64,000 nt of DNA from VXYL01 sp964348085. GTDB lineage: Bacteria; Pseudomonadota; Gammaproteobacteria; Pseudomonadales; Azotimanducaceae. Below are positions 24,426-33,318 of the stretch, piece by piece (position 1 is the stretch's first letter; every line of letters begins with the position of its first letter). The notes below the pieces were generated by a model. The model saw only the letters and a list, made by a program, of their open reading frames with translations, searched no databases and was not told the origin of the DNA. Position numbers and translations under genes: made by a program. The stretch lies in assembly GCA_964348085.1 (NCBI GenBank), contig CAYGBI010000009.1, forward strand, positions 6,807-70,806, given 5' to 3'.

Positions 24426-26232
24426 GGCGTTGACGGCGCCCGGCATCGACGCCATGCCGCCGGCGCTGCCGTCGATGTGGCGAGCGGTGAAGCGCGGCTT
24501 CGTTGCCGAGCCGGCGCTCATCGTCATCGCCTTCGCGTTGTCGCTACTGGCGGCGTTGCCGGATGCGCTGATGGCGCTGTGGCTCAAGTTTCTCGCCGAT
24601 GGCTTGTTGGCCGACGCGCCACGGCTGGTGTTCGTCGCCGCCGCCGGCCTCGCGCTATCCGCCGTCTTGACTTGGGTGTTGCGCGTGGTCAGTGAACGGA
24701 CCCAGCGGCGCTTTCGAGACCGGGTCGCCATCGCCTTGGAGTCCCATGTCGCCGAACTGCAAGTGAGCGTCGCCACGGTAGAGCACCACGAACGGCCCGA
24801 CTATCTCGATCGTCTCGCCATCCTGCGCGATCAGGTGTTCACCTTGGATCACATGTACATGTCGCTGTTTGGCACCTGCGGCTGGGTCTTGCGCTTGGGC
24901 GTCACCGTCGCCTTGCTGGTTTCCGTACATCCGCTATTGGCCCTGTTGGCAGCTTTCGCCTTGCCGACCGTCGCCACTTCCTCGTGGCGCCCGGCGGTTG
25001 AACGCGCCGCCGACGAGGCCGGGGCGCAAGCTCAACGCTTGGCGAGGCATTTGTTCGACACTGCGACCACGGCGTCGCCCGGCAAGGAAGTGCGCGTCTC
25101 CGGTATTGGCGAACGTCTGGTGCGCGAGCGGCGCGCCGCTTGGCAGCGCTGGTACGCCAAGGTCGCCAAAGCCCGTTGGCACAGCGCCGGCTGGCATACC
25201 GTCGGCTGGGCCGTGTTCGGCGCCGGCTTTGTTGCAGCGGTGGTCTTCGCCGCGTATTACCAAAGCGCGTCGCCCGGCGACGTCTTGCTGGTGCTGGCCG
25301 CCGGCTCGCGCCTTTCCGCCTATATCAGCGCCACCGTCGGCGAAATCGGTTTCCTGCGCGGCATCTGGATGGATGGCTCGAAGCGCATGGCCTGGTTGGA
25401 GGACTACGCGGCCGCCAAGGCGGAACAAGCGGACCTGCCGGCGCCGGCCGCAGTTGAGCGCGGCATCGCGCTGGAGAACGTCAGCTTCGCCTATCCCGGG
25501 ACGGACAAGCTCGTGCTGAAGGATGTCGACTTGTCGCTTCCCGCCGGCGCGGTGGTGGCATTGGTTGGCGAAAACGGCGCCGGCAAGACCACCTTGGTGA
25601 AACTCCTCGCCAAGATGTACGAGCCGAGCGGCGGTCGCATATCGGTGGACGGCCAGGACTTGGCGCGCATGTCGGCGGCCGAGTGGCGCAAACGTCTCGC
25701 TGGCGCGTTCCAAGATTTCTTCCGTTTCGAGTTTCACGCCGCGCACACCGTAGGCATCGGCGACGAGCCGCGCTTGAACGAGCGGCCGGCGGTGGCGACG
25801 GCGGTGGGGCGGGCGGGTGCGCAAGACGTGGTCGACGGGCTTGCCGACGGTCTCGACACGCAACTCGGCGCAACTTGGCCGAACGGGGTGGAAGTAAGTT
25901 TCGGTCAGTGGCAAAAGCTCTCGCTGGCGCGGGGCTTCATGCGCGACGAGCCGCTATTGCTGATCCTCGACGAGCCGACCGCCGCGCTTGACGCGGAAAC
26001 GGAACACGCGCTTTTCGAGCGGTACGCGAGTGCGGCGAGGGGTGTCGATGCGCCGGCCAACGGCCGCATTACGCTCTTGGTGTCGCATCGGTTCAGCACC
26101 GTGCGCATGGCGGACCTCATCGTGGTCATGGACGGCGCGCGGGTGGTGGAAGTGGGCAGCCACGAAGAGTTGCTGGCGGCGGCCGGGCAGTACGCGGAGT
26201 TGTACGAAATCCAAGCGGCCAGCTATCGCTAG
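24412..26232 (+). CDS. ABC exporter half-transporter, subunit 2 (altered signature)
   Basis: 606 aa. The ATG at 24412 lies inside the end of the preceding gene (14-nt overlap) and gives MSSSEALTAPGI. The architecture matches subunit 1: helices from about residue 30 (LIVIAFALSLLAALPDALMA), then an ATPase domain with GENGAGKTT, ILDEPTAALD and LLVSHRFST. The signature loop reads VSFGQWQKL where LSGGQ is expected, so one of the two composite ATP sites of the heterodimer has a non-standard C-loop. That asymmetry is common in heterodimeric exporters, although they more often lose the Walker B Glu, which is kept here. Confidence 0.87.
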   Translation: MSSSEALTAPGIDAMPPALPSMWRAVKRGFVAEPALIVIAFALSLLAALPDALMALWLKFLADGLLADAPRLVFVAAAGLALSAVLTWVLRVVSERTQRRFRDRVAIALESHVAELQVSVATVEHHERPDYLDRLAILRDQVFTLDHMYMSLFGTCGWVLRLGVTVALLVSVHPLLALLAAFALPTVATSSWRPAVERAADEAGAQAQRLARHLFDTATTASPGKEVRVSGIGERLVRERRAAWQRWYAKVAKARWHSAGWHTVGWAVFGAGFVAAVVFAAYYQSASPGDVLLVLAAGSRLSAYISATVGEIGFLRGIWMDGSKRMAWLEDYAAAKAEQADLPAPAAVERGIALENVSFAYPGTDKLVLKDVDLSLPAGAVVALVGENGAGKTTLVKLLAKMYEPSGGRISVDGQDLARMSAAEWRKRLAGAFQDFFRFEFHAAHTVGIGDEPRLNERPAVATAVGRAGAQDVVDGLADGLDTQLGATWPNGVEVSFGQWQKLSLARGFMRDEPLLLILDEPTAALDAETEHALFERYASAARGVDAPANGRITLLVSHRFSTVRMADLIVVMDGARVVEVGSHEELLAAAGQYAELYEIQAASYR

Positions 26233-26586
26233 CCGACGACTCTCGTGGCGCCGACGGCCCGCGGTCACGCGGCCATGCATCCCGCCGAGCATCGTTGCTC
26301 CTCGGTCGACGGAACCCGATACGCTTCTTGGTGGCGTCCTACCGGACGGGCGGGAGACTTACTCCTCCCTTATCGGGTCGAGTCCGCCTAATGACTCCTT
26401 GGTCGCGCCCTGCGGACGGGGCGGGACCTGTCCGACGCCAGCGCCACGAAAGCCATTGCCTATCGGCACCGCATTTCGCGTTAAGCGCAAGCCCCGCGTC
26501 GGACTTTGCGGCAAACGCCGCCAAGTCCGACTCGCCTGCTTGGGCCGAGACGCTTTCGCGCCGCGTGCCTCGTTTCGCCCCCGACG
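26233..26586. other. Convergent intergenic region with a repeat copy
   Basis: The 354 bases between the ABC exporter (plus) and the DUF6491-type gene (minus) hold no convincing gene. The right half contains a copy of the dispersed repeat (26437-26539). The left half is GC-rich with short inverted runs such as GACGGGCGGG and GACGGGGCGGG, but I see no clear terminator. Confidence 0.5.
26437..26539 (+). repeat. Dispersed intergenic repeat, copy D
   Basis: It starts GCCAGCGCCACGAAAGCC, continues TTGCCTATCGGCACCGC and TTTCGCG, then GCGTCGGACTTTGCGGC and ACGCCGCCAAGTCCGAC. The order of blocks matches copies at 28758 and 52154. The middle block (GCCCCAGCCCAAGCCGCC elsewhere) is degraded here. Confidence 0.75.
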
Positions 26587-27141
26587 CTACTCGCTCTTAT
26601 CCGGCTTCGTTTCCTTCGCCATGTCACTCGAACGCCGACGTTCGCTGATGGCGTTGCGCAACGCTTCGGCTCGCAACTCGTCGATGGTCTCGAAACTGCC
26701 TAGCCTGCACTCCGCCGTCAGCGGTACGAGCGGGCCGAGACGTGGCCGGCCGCGGAAGCGGTCCAGCCGGCAGATGCTGCCGCCGTACCCGGTCAGGTTG
26801 AGGATCATGTCGGGGGTGAGGCCGAGGCAGCGGGAGGACAAGCGGTTCAGCCACAGTTCGCCCCGCCGGCCATGGAAGAGCACGATGGTGTCGTCCAAGA
26901 CTTCGACATCGTCGATGGACCGCAGGCGCACGCAGTTGCTTAGTTCCCGATAGTCGTCATCGGACAGCGGGTTGGCGAGAATCGACTCGATTTCGCTCGA
27001 CTTGTCATCGGCGCTCTCCGGTGCGCCTTCAGCCGGCGGGTCTTCAGCCGGTGAGTCTTGGCGCTCGGCGGCGACGGCGGCGAGGCACCAAGCCGCGCCC
27101 ACAACGAATAGCAGGGTTCGCACGCCTTCGACGCAGCGCAT
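26587..27141 (-). CDS. Exported DUF6491-like protein
   Basis: 184 aa. The N-terminus is a signal peptide (MRCVEGVRTLLFVVGAAWCLAAVAA) followed by an acidic low-complexity stretch. The core has regularly placed Cys residues: ELSNCVRLRSIDDVEVLDD, LWLNRLSSRCLGLTPDM, GGSICRLDRF. This resembles the small exported gammaproteobacterial family DUF6491, of unknown function; three Cys suggest a disulfide in the periplasm. The start was placed at the ATG at 27141 because upstream extension enters the neighbouring SDR gene. It lies 2 bp after the SDR stop, so it is probably co-transcribed. Confidence 0.65.
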   Translation of the reverse strand: MRCVEGVRTLLFVVGAAWCLAAVAAERQDSPAEDPPAEGAPESADDKSSEIESILANPLSDDDYRELSNCVRLRSIDDVEVLDDTIVLFHGRRGELWLNRLSSRCLGLTPDMILNLTGYGGSICRLDRFRGRPRLGPLVPLTAECRLGSFETIDELRAEALRNAISERRRSSDMAKETKPDKSE

Positions 27142-27143
27142 CG

Positions 27144-27962
27144 CTAACGACCCGGGGGCCGATACACGCGAATCGGCCGATGTCGCCGGAGCCAAGGCGC
27201 CTGCTCGCGCCAAGGGCGACCGGCGGTGAGGCCGCCGTCCACGACGTAGGCTTGGCCGGTGGCGAACTTCGATTCGTCGCTTGCAAGCCACACGGCGAGG
27301 CTGGCGATATCTTCGGGTTCGCCGACACGTGCCAACGGTTGCGCGTCCGCCATATCCGCCTCGAACGCCTCGCGCGCTTGTCTGCCCATCGCCAACGGCG
27401 TCGCGACCACGCCCGGACAGATGGCGTTCACGCGGACATTCTGTTCGGCGAGCTCCAAGGCCGTGGTGCGGGTGAGCGCGGTGACCGCGGCTTTGGCGGT
27501 GCTGTACAGGTGCGGTGCCCAACCGCCGGTCATGCCGGCGATCGAGGCGGTGTTGATGATCGAACCCTTGCCTTGGCGCTGCATCGCACGCGCGGCGTGC
27601 TTGATGCCGAAAAACACGCTCTTGACCAAGACGTCCATGGTGATGTGGTAGTCGTCTTCCGTGGTCTCGGTGATGGGCCCGAGCGCACCACCGAATCCGG
27701 CGTTGTTGTACATGACATCCACGCGGTCCCATGTCTCTTGGGCCAGCTCGACGACGGCCGCTATGTCCGCCTCGTGGGTGACATCGACGCGCAGGAAACG
27801 GGCGGCTTCGCCGAGGCTGTCGGCGAGTTCGCCGCCCTCGTTCTCCTTGAGGTCGGCGATCAGTACCCGAGCGCCTTCGGCGACGAACATTCGCGCTGCG
27901 GCGGCGCCCATGCCGGTAGCGGCGCCGGTAATAATGGCGACTTGGTTTCTTAAGCGGCTCAT
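27144..27962 (-). CDS. SDR family NAD(P)-dependent oxidoreductase
   Basis: 272 aa classical short-chain dehydrogenase. The cofactor loop is TGAATGMGAA, the structural NNAG motif is YNNAGFGG, the catalytic Ser is in INTASIAG, and Tyr-x3-Lys is YSTAKAAV. The ICPGVVATPL and YVVDGGLTAG segments close the fold. An acidic residue at the end of beta-2 (LIADLKE) favours NAD. The ATG at 27962 was chosen over an upstream start because it directly precedes the Rossmann strand. A C-terminal tail of about 25 basic residues is atypical. Substrate unknown. Confidence 0.88.
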   Translation of the reverse strand: MSRLRNQVAIITGAATGMGAAAARMFVAEGARVLIADLKENEGGELADSLGEAARFLRVDVTHEADIAAVVELAQETWDRVDVMYNNAGFGGALGPITETTEDDYHITMDVLVKSVFFGIKHAARAMQRQGKGSIINTASIAGMTGGWAPHLYSTAKAAVTALTRTTALELAEQNVRVNAICPGVVATPLAMGRQAREAFEADMADAQPLARVGEPEDIASLAVWLASDESKFATGQAYVVDGGLTAGRPWREQAPWLRRHRPIRVYRPPGR

Positions 27963-28032
27963 CGCACTCGCATTTGCGGATTCACTTGGCGGAGCCATGC
28001 GCGCCGCTAACGGCGCAAGCTCCTACGTCGCG

Positions 28033-28725
28033 TCAGCATAATTGACGGGCGAGATCGCGATAGTCAACCGCCCGAATGTCGAAGCCGGCCGTGTCGCCGC
28101 GACTGCCTGCCTCTTCGAGTTTCGGCTGCACGTAAGCGGTCTTCAATCCGGCCCTCGCCGCGGCCGCCAAATCCGGCGGATGCACGGCCACCATCATCGT
28201 TTCCTCAGGGGTCGCGCCGAGCAGCCGGGCGGCGGTTTGGTACGCCGCCGCTTCCGGCTTGTAGACGCCGAGAAACTCGCACGACAGGTAGGCGTCCCAG
28301 TCGATGCCGGCGTGTTTGGAGCTGTCTACCACGATGGCCAACGAAAGCACGGTCAAGATGGCCACCACATAGCGCTCGCGCAGGGCGGCCAGGGATTCCG
28401 GAACATCCTCCCAAACGCCCATGCGATGCCAAGCCCGGTTGAGGTCGTCCAAATCGCTGGCGGAGAGTTCGAGTTCGGAATACTCCGTCGCCAACTCGTC
28501 GAGCACATTGCGGTGGATTTGGTCGGCGTTTTGCCATGGTCGGTCGCCGGCGCGCACTTCGGCCAATTGCTCGAACATGCGCCGCCGCCAAGTGAAGCAG
28601 AAGGCACGGTCGTCCACCTGCACGCCACGGTCGCTGGCGAGTGCCCGCACCGCTTGGCGCGTCGCGGTTTGCCAGTCGAAGATGCTGCCGCCGACATCGA
28701 ACGTAAGCACTTTCACTTCGGCCAT
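28033..28725 (-). CDS. HAD superfamily hydrolase, haloacid-dehalogenase-like
   Basis: 230 aa. The N-terminal motif is LTFDVGGSIFDW: the nucleophile Asp is present and the second Asp of phosphatase-type DxD is replaced by Gly, as in type II L-2-haloacid dehalogenases (FDxxGT). The Lys motif is GVYKPEAAAY and the last motif is AVHPPDLAAAARAGL. The helical cap (RAFCFTWRRRMFEQL) resembles that of haloacid dehalogenases. Dehalogenation is possible, but many relatives lack it, so the safer call is HAD hydrolase. It is followed 70 bp later by the SDR gene on the same strand. Confidence 0.8.
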   Translation of the reverse strand: MAEVKVLTFDVGGSIFDWQTATRQAVRALASDRGVQVDDRAFCFTWRRRMFEQLAEVRAGDRPWQNADQIHRNVLDELATEYSELELSASDLDDLNRAWHRMGVWEDVPESLAALRERYVVAILTVLSLAIVVDSSKHAGIDWDAYLSCEFLGVYKPEAAAYQTAARLLGATPEETMMVAVHPPDLAAAARAGLKTAYVQPKLEEAGSRGDTAGFDIRAVDYRDLARQLC

Positions 28726-28757
28726 CGCTGACTCCTCTCGTCTAGAACTCGGCCGCT

Positions 28758-28834
28758 ATCGCCACGAAAGCCGTTGCCTACGGCACCGCCTTTTGCCCCA
28801 GCCCCAGCCGCCCTATCACGCCGTCGGACTGCTA
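28758..28834 (+). repeat. Dispersed intergenic repeat, copy C (short)
   Basis: TCGCCACGAAAGCCGTTGCC, ACGGCACCGCCTTTTGCCCC, AGCCCCAGCCGCCCTATCA and CCGTCGGACTGCTAG occur in the same order as in the copy at 52154; the inner hairpin half (GGCTGACGCCGCCAAGTCCG) is deleted. It overlaps the last residues of the acyl-CoA ligase gene: its stop and the final SSPTA codons are repeat-derived. Confidence 0.75.
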
Positions 28835-30474
28835 GCGCTGCCCGCCCGAGACGCCACCTGTTGTTTCGCCCACCGGTAGTCCGCCTTGCCGTTGGGGCTG
28901 CGCAGGACTTCGTCGACAAAGACAAACCCCTTGGGCAGCTTGTAGCGGGCGATGTGTTTGACGCATTCGTCGAGCAGGCTTGCCTCGCTCACCTCTCGGT
29001 CTCGCCGGCATTGCACGATGGCCACCACCTCGTTGCCCCAACGCTCGGAAGGACGGCCGGCGACGACGGCATCGTAGACGTCGGGGTGTTGCTTGAGGGC
29101 CTGTTCCACCTCTTCGGCGAAGATCTTCTCGCCACCGGAATTGATCGTCACGGACTCGCGACCCAAGAGTTCCAGCGTGTTGTCGGCAAGCAGGCGCACC
29201 TTGTCGCCCGGCACGGAGTAGCGCACGCCCTCCACGACCGGGAACGTCTGGCGCGTTTTCTCTTCATCCCCCAAGTATCCGAGCGGGATGTTGCCGGCCC
29301 GCGCCCACCAACCGAGCCCGTCGTGACCGGGTTCGAGCGTGGCGGTCAAGTCTTCGTTCAGCACGGCATTGTGCGCGGTGAGCGTAAACCGGCCGGTGGC
29401 GGCGCCGGACTTCGCGTTGCTGGTGTGCGACGCTTGGCCGCCGGTCTCCGACGAGCCGGCGCTGTCGATGATGTTGATATGCGGCAGCGCGTCGAGCAGT
29501 TCGGTCTTCGTCTTCAGCGTCATGATCGCGCCGCCGGTGATGACGTTGCGCAGCGTCGGGCACTTGGCGCCGCTGGCGCGCAAGGCATCGATCAGCGGCC
29601 GCCCGAACGCATCGCCTACCATGAGCACGTTGTTGACGCCCTCGCGCTCGATGAGCGCCACCGCCCCATGCGCGTCGAAGCGCCGCACTTCGTCTTGGAT
29701 CACCACGGTGCCGCCGGTGTTGAAGGCTTGGAACGCCGCCCAGTGCCCGGCGCCGTGCATGAACGGCGGCGCAGGCAACGTTCGGCGATGCGCGGCGGTG
29801 GCGCGTTTGACGTAGCCGGCCAAGGAATCGATCACCGTGCCGTCGGTGCGGCGAGCGCCCAAGCTGGCGATGAGGATGTCGCTCTGTTTCCAGAGCACGC
29901 CCTTCGGCATGCCGGTGGTGCCGCCGGTGTAGATGACGTAGAGGTCCTCGGGAGGCCAATCGAGGTCCGGTTTCTCCGCGCTCGCCGAGGCTAGCGCGGC
30001 TTCGTAATCGACCGCGCCGTCGAGCAGCGGAAGGTCTTCGTCGTTGACCTGCAACAGCAGTTCGAGGGTTGGCACTTGGTCGCGGATCGCGGCGACATGC
30101 TCGGCCAGCGAGCTGTGGAACACCAATATTCGCGTTTCCGCGTCGTTGAGGAGATAGACCAACTCTTCATCGACGTAGCGATAGTTCACGTTGAACGGCG
30201 CGAGGCGAGCCTTGTAGGCGCCCAACATGGTCTCTAGATACTCGTTGCCGTTGTAGAGGTAGATTCCGATGTGGTCTTGGCCGGACTGCCAACCCGCCAA
30301 GGACTCGCGTTGCCGACGCAAGCCAAAGCCGCGCCGATGCAGGAAGTTGGCCAGCCGCCGGGTTCGCTCGGTGAGCTCTCGATAGGTGAAACGGCGGTCG
30401 CGGAAGACGATGGCCTCGCGCTCGGGCACGGCTGCGGCGATGACCTCGTTGACGGTGGCAAGGTTGAAGTGCAA
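28816..30474 (-). CDS. AMP-dependent acyl-CoA ligase
   Basis: 552 aa ANL-superfamily enzyme activating a carboxylic acid to acyl-CoA through an acyl-AMP. The P-loop is YTGGTTGMPKG; A5 reads SAGSSETGGQ, A7 is YSVPGDKVR, A8 is GRESVTINSGGEKIF, and the A10 lysine is in SPNGKADY. The start is a TTG at 30474 giving MHFNLATVNEVIAAAVPERE, which suits related acyl-CoA ligases; longer readings are Arg/Pro-rich and unlikely. The C-terminus (SSPTA) is encoded by a dispersed repeat and may have been altered by its insertion. The gene sits with PhyH, HAD and SDR genes in what looks like a catabolic cluster. Confidence 0.88.
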   Translation of the reverse strand: MHFNLATVNEVIAAAVPEREAIVFRDRRFTYRELTERTRRLANFLHRRGFGLRRQRESLAGWQSGQDHIGIYLYNGNEYLETMLGAYKARLAPFNVNYRYVDEELVYLLNDAETRILVFHSSLAEHVAAIRDQVPTLELLLQVNDEDLPLLDGAVDYEAALASASAEKPDLDWPPEDLYVIYTGGTTGMPKGVLWKQSDILIASLGARRTDGTVIDSLAGYVKRATAAHRRTLPAPPFMHGAGHWAAFQAFNTGGTVVIQDEVRRFDAHGAVALIEREGVNNVLMVGDAFGRPLIDALRASGAKCPTLRNVITGGAIMTLKTKTELLDALPHINIIDSAGSSETGGQASHTSNAKSGAATGRFTLTAHNAVLNEDLTATLEPGHDGLGWWARAGNIPLGYLGDEEKTRQTFPVVEGVRYSVPGDKVRLLADNTLELLGRESVTINSGGEKIFAEEVEQALKQHPDVYDAVVAGRPSERWGNEVVAIVQCRRDREVSEASLLDECVKHIARYKLPKGFVFVDEVLRSPNGKADYRWAKQQVASRAGSASSPTA

Positions 30475-30538
30475 GGGGTGGTTTCCTCGGCGCGTGTGCG
30501 GCTTTAGGAGTGTACTCGCATCCGCTCCCGCCGCAGCT

Positions 30539-31777
30539 TCAGCCGCGGGGACTGCCGGCCTGTGGCGCGCCGTCGCCGCCCATGCGCTTGGCCGCGGCGC
30601 GACGCTCCGCGGCGAGCGGATGCATGACACCGGCGCCGGCTGGCCAAACTCCGGGTTCAGCCGTGATGCGTCGGCACAGGTGCTGGGCGTGGGGCGACAG
30701 CCCCTGCCAAATGGCGTGTGGCATGGTTTTCTTTGCGTGGCGCCAAGCCGGTAGCCACGGCGCGCCGTATTCGACGTTCGGCAGCGAGCGGATCTCGCGG
30801 CTTAAGTTCGGCGTCGCGCCGTGCCACGCGCGGTTGTCGCGAAAAACGCCGGCGCCGGCTGGCGCGCCGACCAGCGTGGACAAGCGCATCCACGCCGGTT
30901 CGTCCGCTGGCGGAGTCGGTTTCATCTGCCACGTGTGGGAACCGGGGATCTGGCGAATTGGGCCGTTTTCCCAAGTCAGGTCGCACATAGCGAAGTTGAT
31001 GGTGACTAGCGGCGGCGCGTAGTCGACGATCCGTCGGCGGGTGGCGTCGTCGATTTCCGCGGCGCCGTCGTCGGTCTTCACCTCGATCCCCAACCGGCGA
31101 GCGGTTGCCACGCGCTCGGTGGAGAGCGCGTAGCTTTCGCCGATGTCGGTGTGCAGGTGTTGGTACTCGACGGCCCCCGGCAGGCACAGGTCGCCGCCGG
31201 CGCCGACGACCAGATAGTCCGGCGAGCCGAATATCTCGGTGAGGATCGGTGTCGTGGTCGGCAAGTCGATCATCGACGCCCATACTTCTTCGTGCAACAT
31301 TTGCCGCGACGCGGAGGATGTGCCGTAGCTGTAGCGATGCGGCAGCCGGCCGCTCTCGGTGGTGTACTTTCGTCCGCCGGGTCCGGGGGTCGCGAGAATC
31401 CGCCGCAGAGCTTCGGCGCTGCCGCCGCGAAAACGTCGGAGTTGCTCCGCATCCAAGAGATCGCGCACCACCACGAAGCCGTCCCGGTGGAATATCCGCG
31501 CGGCGCGTTGAATTTCGTCGGGCGAGCAGATCTCCAAGCCGCGAATACCGTTGGCCGCGCGCAGTTGGTCGCGCAGCGCCTCGACCTGTGGATGATCGTA
31601 GGCCCGGTGGCTTGGCGCGCGGGGGTCCGCTTGGCCGAAGCCGCGTTCCATCGGCGAAAGATTGCCGTACTCGTCGACGGTTTCGTTGATCGGCGTGTTT
31701 TCGTCCCAGCCGATGTCCGTCTCACCGTGGACTTCGAGGGTCGCCAGTTCGTCCCGAGCTGCTGGATGGTCGGTCAT
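30539..31777 (-). CDS. Phytanoyl-CoA dioxygenase (PhyH) family protein
   Basis: 412 aa Fe(II)/2-oxoglutarate oxygenase. The facial triad is visible as HLHTDIGES (His-x-Asp) and DNRAWHGATPN (distal His); the 2-oxoglutarate-binding Arg is likely in NLSREIRSLP. A double-stranded beta helix spans about residues 95-360, after an acidic N-terminal region (DIGWDENTPINETVDEYG). The C-terminal 40 residues are Ala/Arg-rich and poorly conserved in character. Bacterial PhyH proteins hydroxylate varied small molecules, so the substrate cannot be named. It is upstream of the acyl-CoA ligase by 64 bp on the same strand and probably shares its transcript. Confidence 0.85.
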   Translation of the reverse strand: MTDHPAARDELATLEVHGETDIGWDENTPINETVDEYGNLSPMERGFGQADPRAPSHRAYDHPQVEALRDQLRAANGIRGLEICSPDEIQRAARIFHRDGFVVVRDLLDAEQLRRFRGGSAEALRRILATPGPGGRKYTTESGRLPHRYSYGTSSASRQMLHEEVWASMIDLPTTTPILTEIFGSPDYLVVGAGGDLCLPGAVEYQHLHTDIGESYALSTERVATARRLGIEVKTDDGAAEIDDATRRRIVDYAPPLVTINFAMCDLTWENGPIRQIPGSHTWQMKPTPPADEPAWMRLSTLVGAPAGAGVFRDNRAWHGATPNLSREIRSLPNVEYGAPWLPAWRHAKKTMPHAIWQGLSPHAQHLCRRITAEPGVWPAGAGVMHPLAAERRAAAKRMGGDGAPQAGSPRG

Positions 31778-31862
31778 CGGCGATGGATTCTACCGCGTTG
31801 GCGGCAAGGGGCGGGCGTTCGAAGGATGCGGCTCGACCGGCAGTCGATAGGCATGATTACGG

Positions 31863-32642
31863 TCAGTCGCGCCGTCTCGGTGCGGCGCCGACGCGCGCCA
31901 TGCCCCCGTCCACGGCCACCACTTCGCCGGTCACGTAGCGTGAAGCGTCGCCGGCGAAGAACAGCACCACATCCGCCACGTCGTCGCCGTAGCCCCAGCG
32001 TTTGAGCGCGATGCCGTCCTCCAAGCGTTCGATCAAGCCGGGGACGTTGCGGCGGTCGGGTTCCCAGATCGCCGTGGCGATGAGGCCCGGGCAGATCGCG
32101 TTGACGCGAATGCCGTGTTCGCCCCAATCCGCGGCCAACGCCCGGGTGATGGCGTCGACGGCGCCCTTGGTGCCGGCGTAGGCCACCCGACCCAAGGGCC
32201 CGCGCAAACTGGCGATGGAGGAGATGTTGATGATCGAACCGCCGCCACGCTCGATCATCGTTGGGCCAAGCCCAAGGGTCAGCATCAACAGCGAGCGGAC
32301 GTTGATGGAAAAGACGAGATCGAAGTCCTCCTCCGTCAGCTCGTCGGGCTTGCGCCGCATCGGGATGCCGGCGTTGTTGACAAGGATGTCGACGCCGCCA
32401 GTGACCGCCAAAACCCGCTCGGCAAGCGCGGTTCCCGCCTTGGCGGGAGCGAGGTCGGCCTCGAGCACGACCGGGTCGTTGGCGAGTTCCTCGGCGACGC
32501 GGCGCAAGTCGGCGGCGGTGCGACCGGTCAATACCACCCGGGCGCCGGCTCGGTCGAGGGCGCGGGCGCTGGCTTCGCCGATGCCCCGGCTGGCGCCAGT
32601 CACCAAGGCGACTTTGCCGCTGAGGTCGTTCGCGTCGGTCAT
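31863..32642 (-). CDS. SDR family oxidoreductase
   Basis: 259 aa classical SDR. TGASRGIGEA binds the cofactor, VNNAGIPMR is the NNAG motif, Ser lies in INISSIASL, and the catalytic YAGTKGAV follows. The GRTAADL stretch after beta-2 has Arg and favours NADP. C-terminal ICPGLIATAI and YVTGEVVAVDGG are as expected for 3-oxoacyl-ACP reductase-like members. Start ATG at 32642 was preferred to an upstream start that would add a 55-residue Arg-rich leader. The gene is divergent from bcp (158-bp gap) and heads the minus-strand run that includes PhyH and the ligase. Confidence 0.88.
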   Translation of the reverse strand: MTDANDLSGKVALVTGASRGIGEASARALDRAGARVVLTGRTAADLRRVAEELANDPVVLEADLAPAKAGTALAERVLAVTGGVDILVNNAGIPMRRKPDELTEEDFDLVFSINVRSLLMLTLGLGPTMIERGGGSIINISSIASLRGPLGRVAYAGTKGAVDAITRALAADWGEHGIRVNAICPGLIATAIWEPDRRNVPGLIERLEDGIALKRWGYGDDVADVVLFFAGDASRYVTGEVVAVDGGMARVGAAPRRRD

Positions 32643-32800
32643 GTGATGGCGTCTTGGTGACGGTTCGGAGCGGCGAAGACTACCAAATCGAGGCTCGCAG
32701 GCGTCGGCCAAGCGGCGCCGGCGCGCGGCTGGTCGCGGTTGGCGTCGGCGAGTAGACTGCGCCAACTCTCGAAACCTTGGCAACGAAGGAGCGAACGCCG

Positions 32801-33271
32801 ATGGCAATCGAAGAAGGCGAGGCCGCGCCGCTTTTCACCTTGAACGACGCGGAGGGCAACGAGGTCGCCCTTGAGGACTTGCAGGGCAAGTACGTGGTGG
32901 TCTATTTCTATCCTCGGGACGACACTCCCGGTTGCACCAAGGAAGCGTGCGGCTTTCGCGACCACTGGCAAGAAATCGAAGACGCCAACACCGTCGTGTT
33001 GGGCATTTCGCCGGATAGCGAAGCGTCGCACCGCAAGTTCCGCGACAAGTACGAACTGCCGTTCACGTTGCTCGCCGACCCGGAGCGCCGGGTGATGACC
33101 GAATACGGCGCCTATGGCGAGAAGATGATGTACGGCAAGAAGAGGATGGGCGTGATCCGCTCGACGGTGTTGGTCGGCCCCGACGGCAAGGTGGTCAAGC
33201 ATTGGCGGCGCGTGGCGAGGGCCGCCGATCATCCGAAGAAGGTGCTCGAGGTGCTGAGCGCGCAATCCTGA
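32801..33271 (+). CDS. bcp: Thioredoxin-dependent thiol peroxidase (Bcp/PrxQ)
   Basis: 156 aa, the usual size of Bcp. The peroxidatic Cys lies in YPRDDTPGCTKEACGFRD, which also shows the resolving Cys five residues on, the one-turn CxxxxC arrangement of PrxQ enzymes. The C-terminal half (STVLVGPDGKVVKHWRRV) is the normal thioredoxin fold. It reduces hydroperoxides with electrons from thioredoxin in the cytosol. Start ATG at 32801 has AAGGAG upstream. Divergent from the SDR gene. Confidence 0.93.
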   Translation: MAIEEGEAAPLFTLNDAEGNEVALEDLQGKYVVVYFYPRDDTPGCTKEACGFRDHWQEIEDANTVVLGISPDSEASHRKFRDKYELPFTLLADPERRVMTEYGAYGEKMMYGKKRMGVIRSTVLVGPDGKVVKHWRRVARAADHPKKVLEVLSAQS

Positions 33272-33318
33272 TCGGGACCGCAACACCGGAAGTGGCACCA
33301 CGCGCCTAGCGAGCCACG

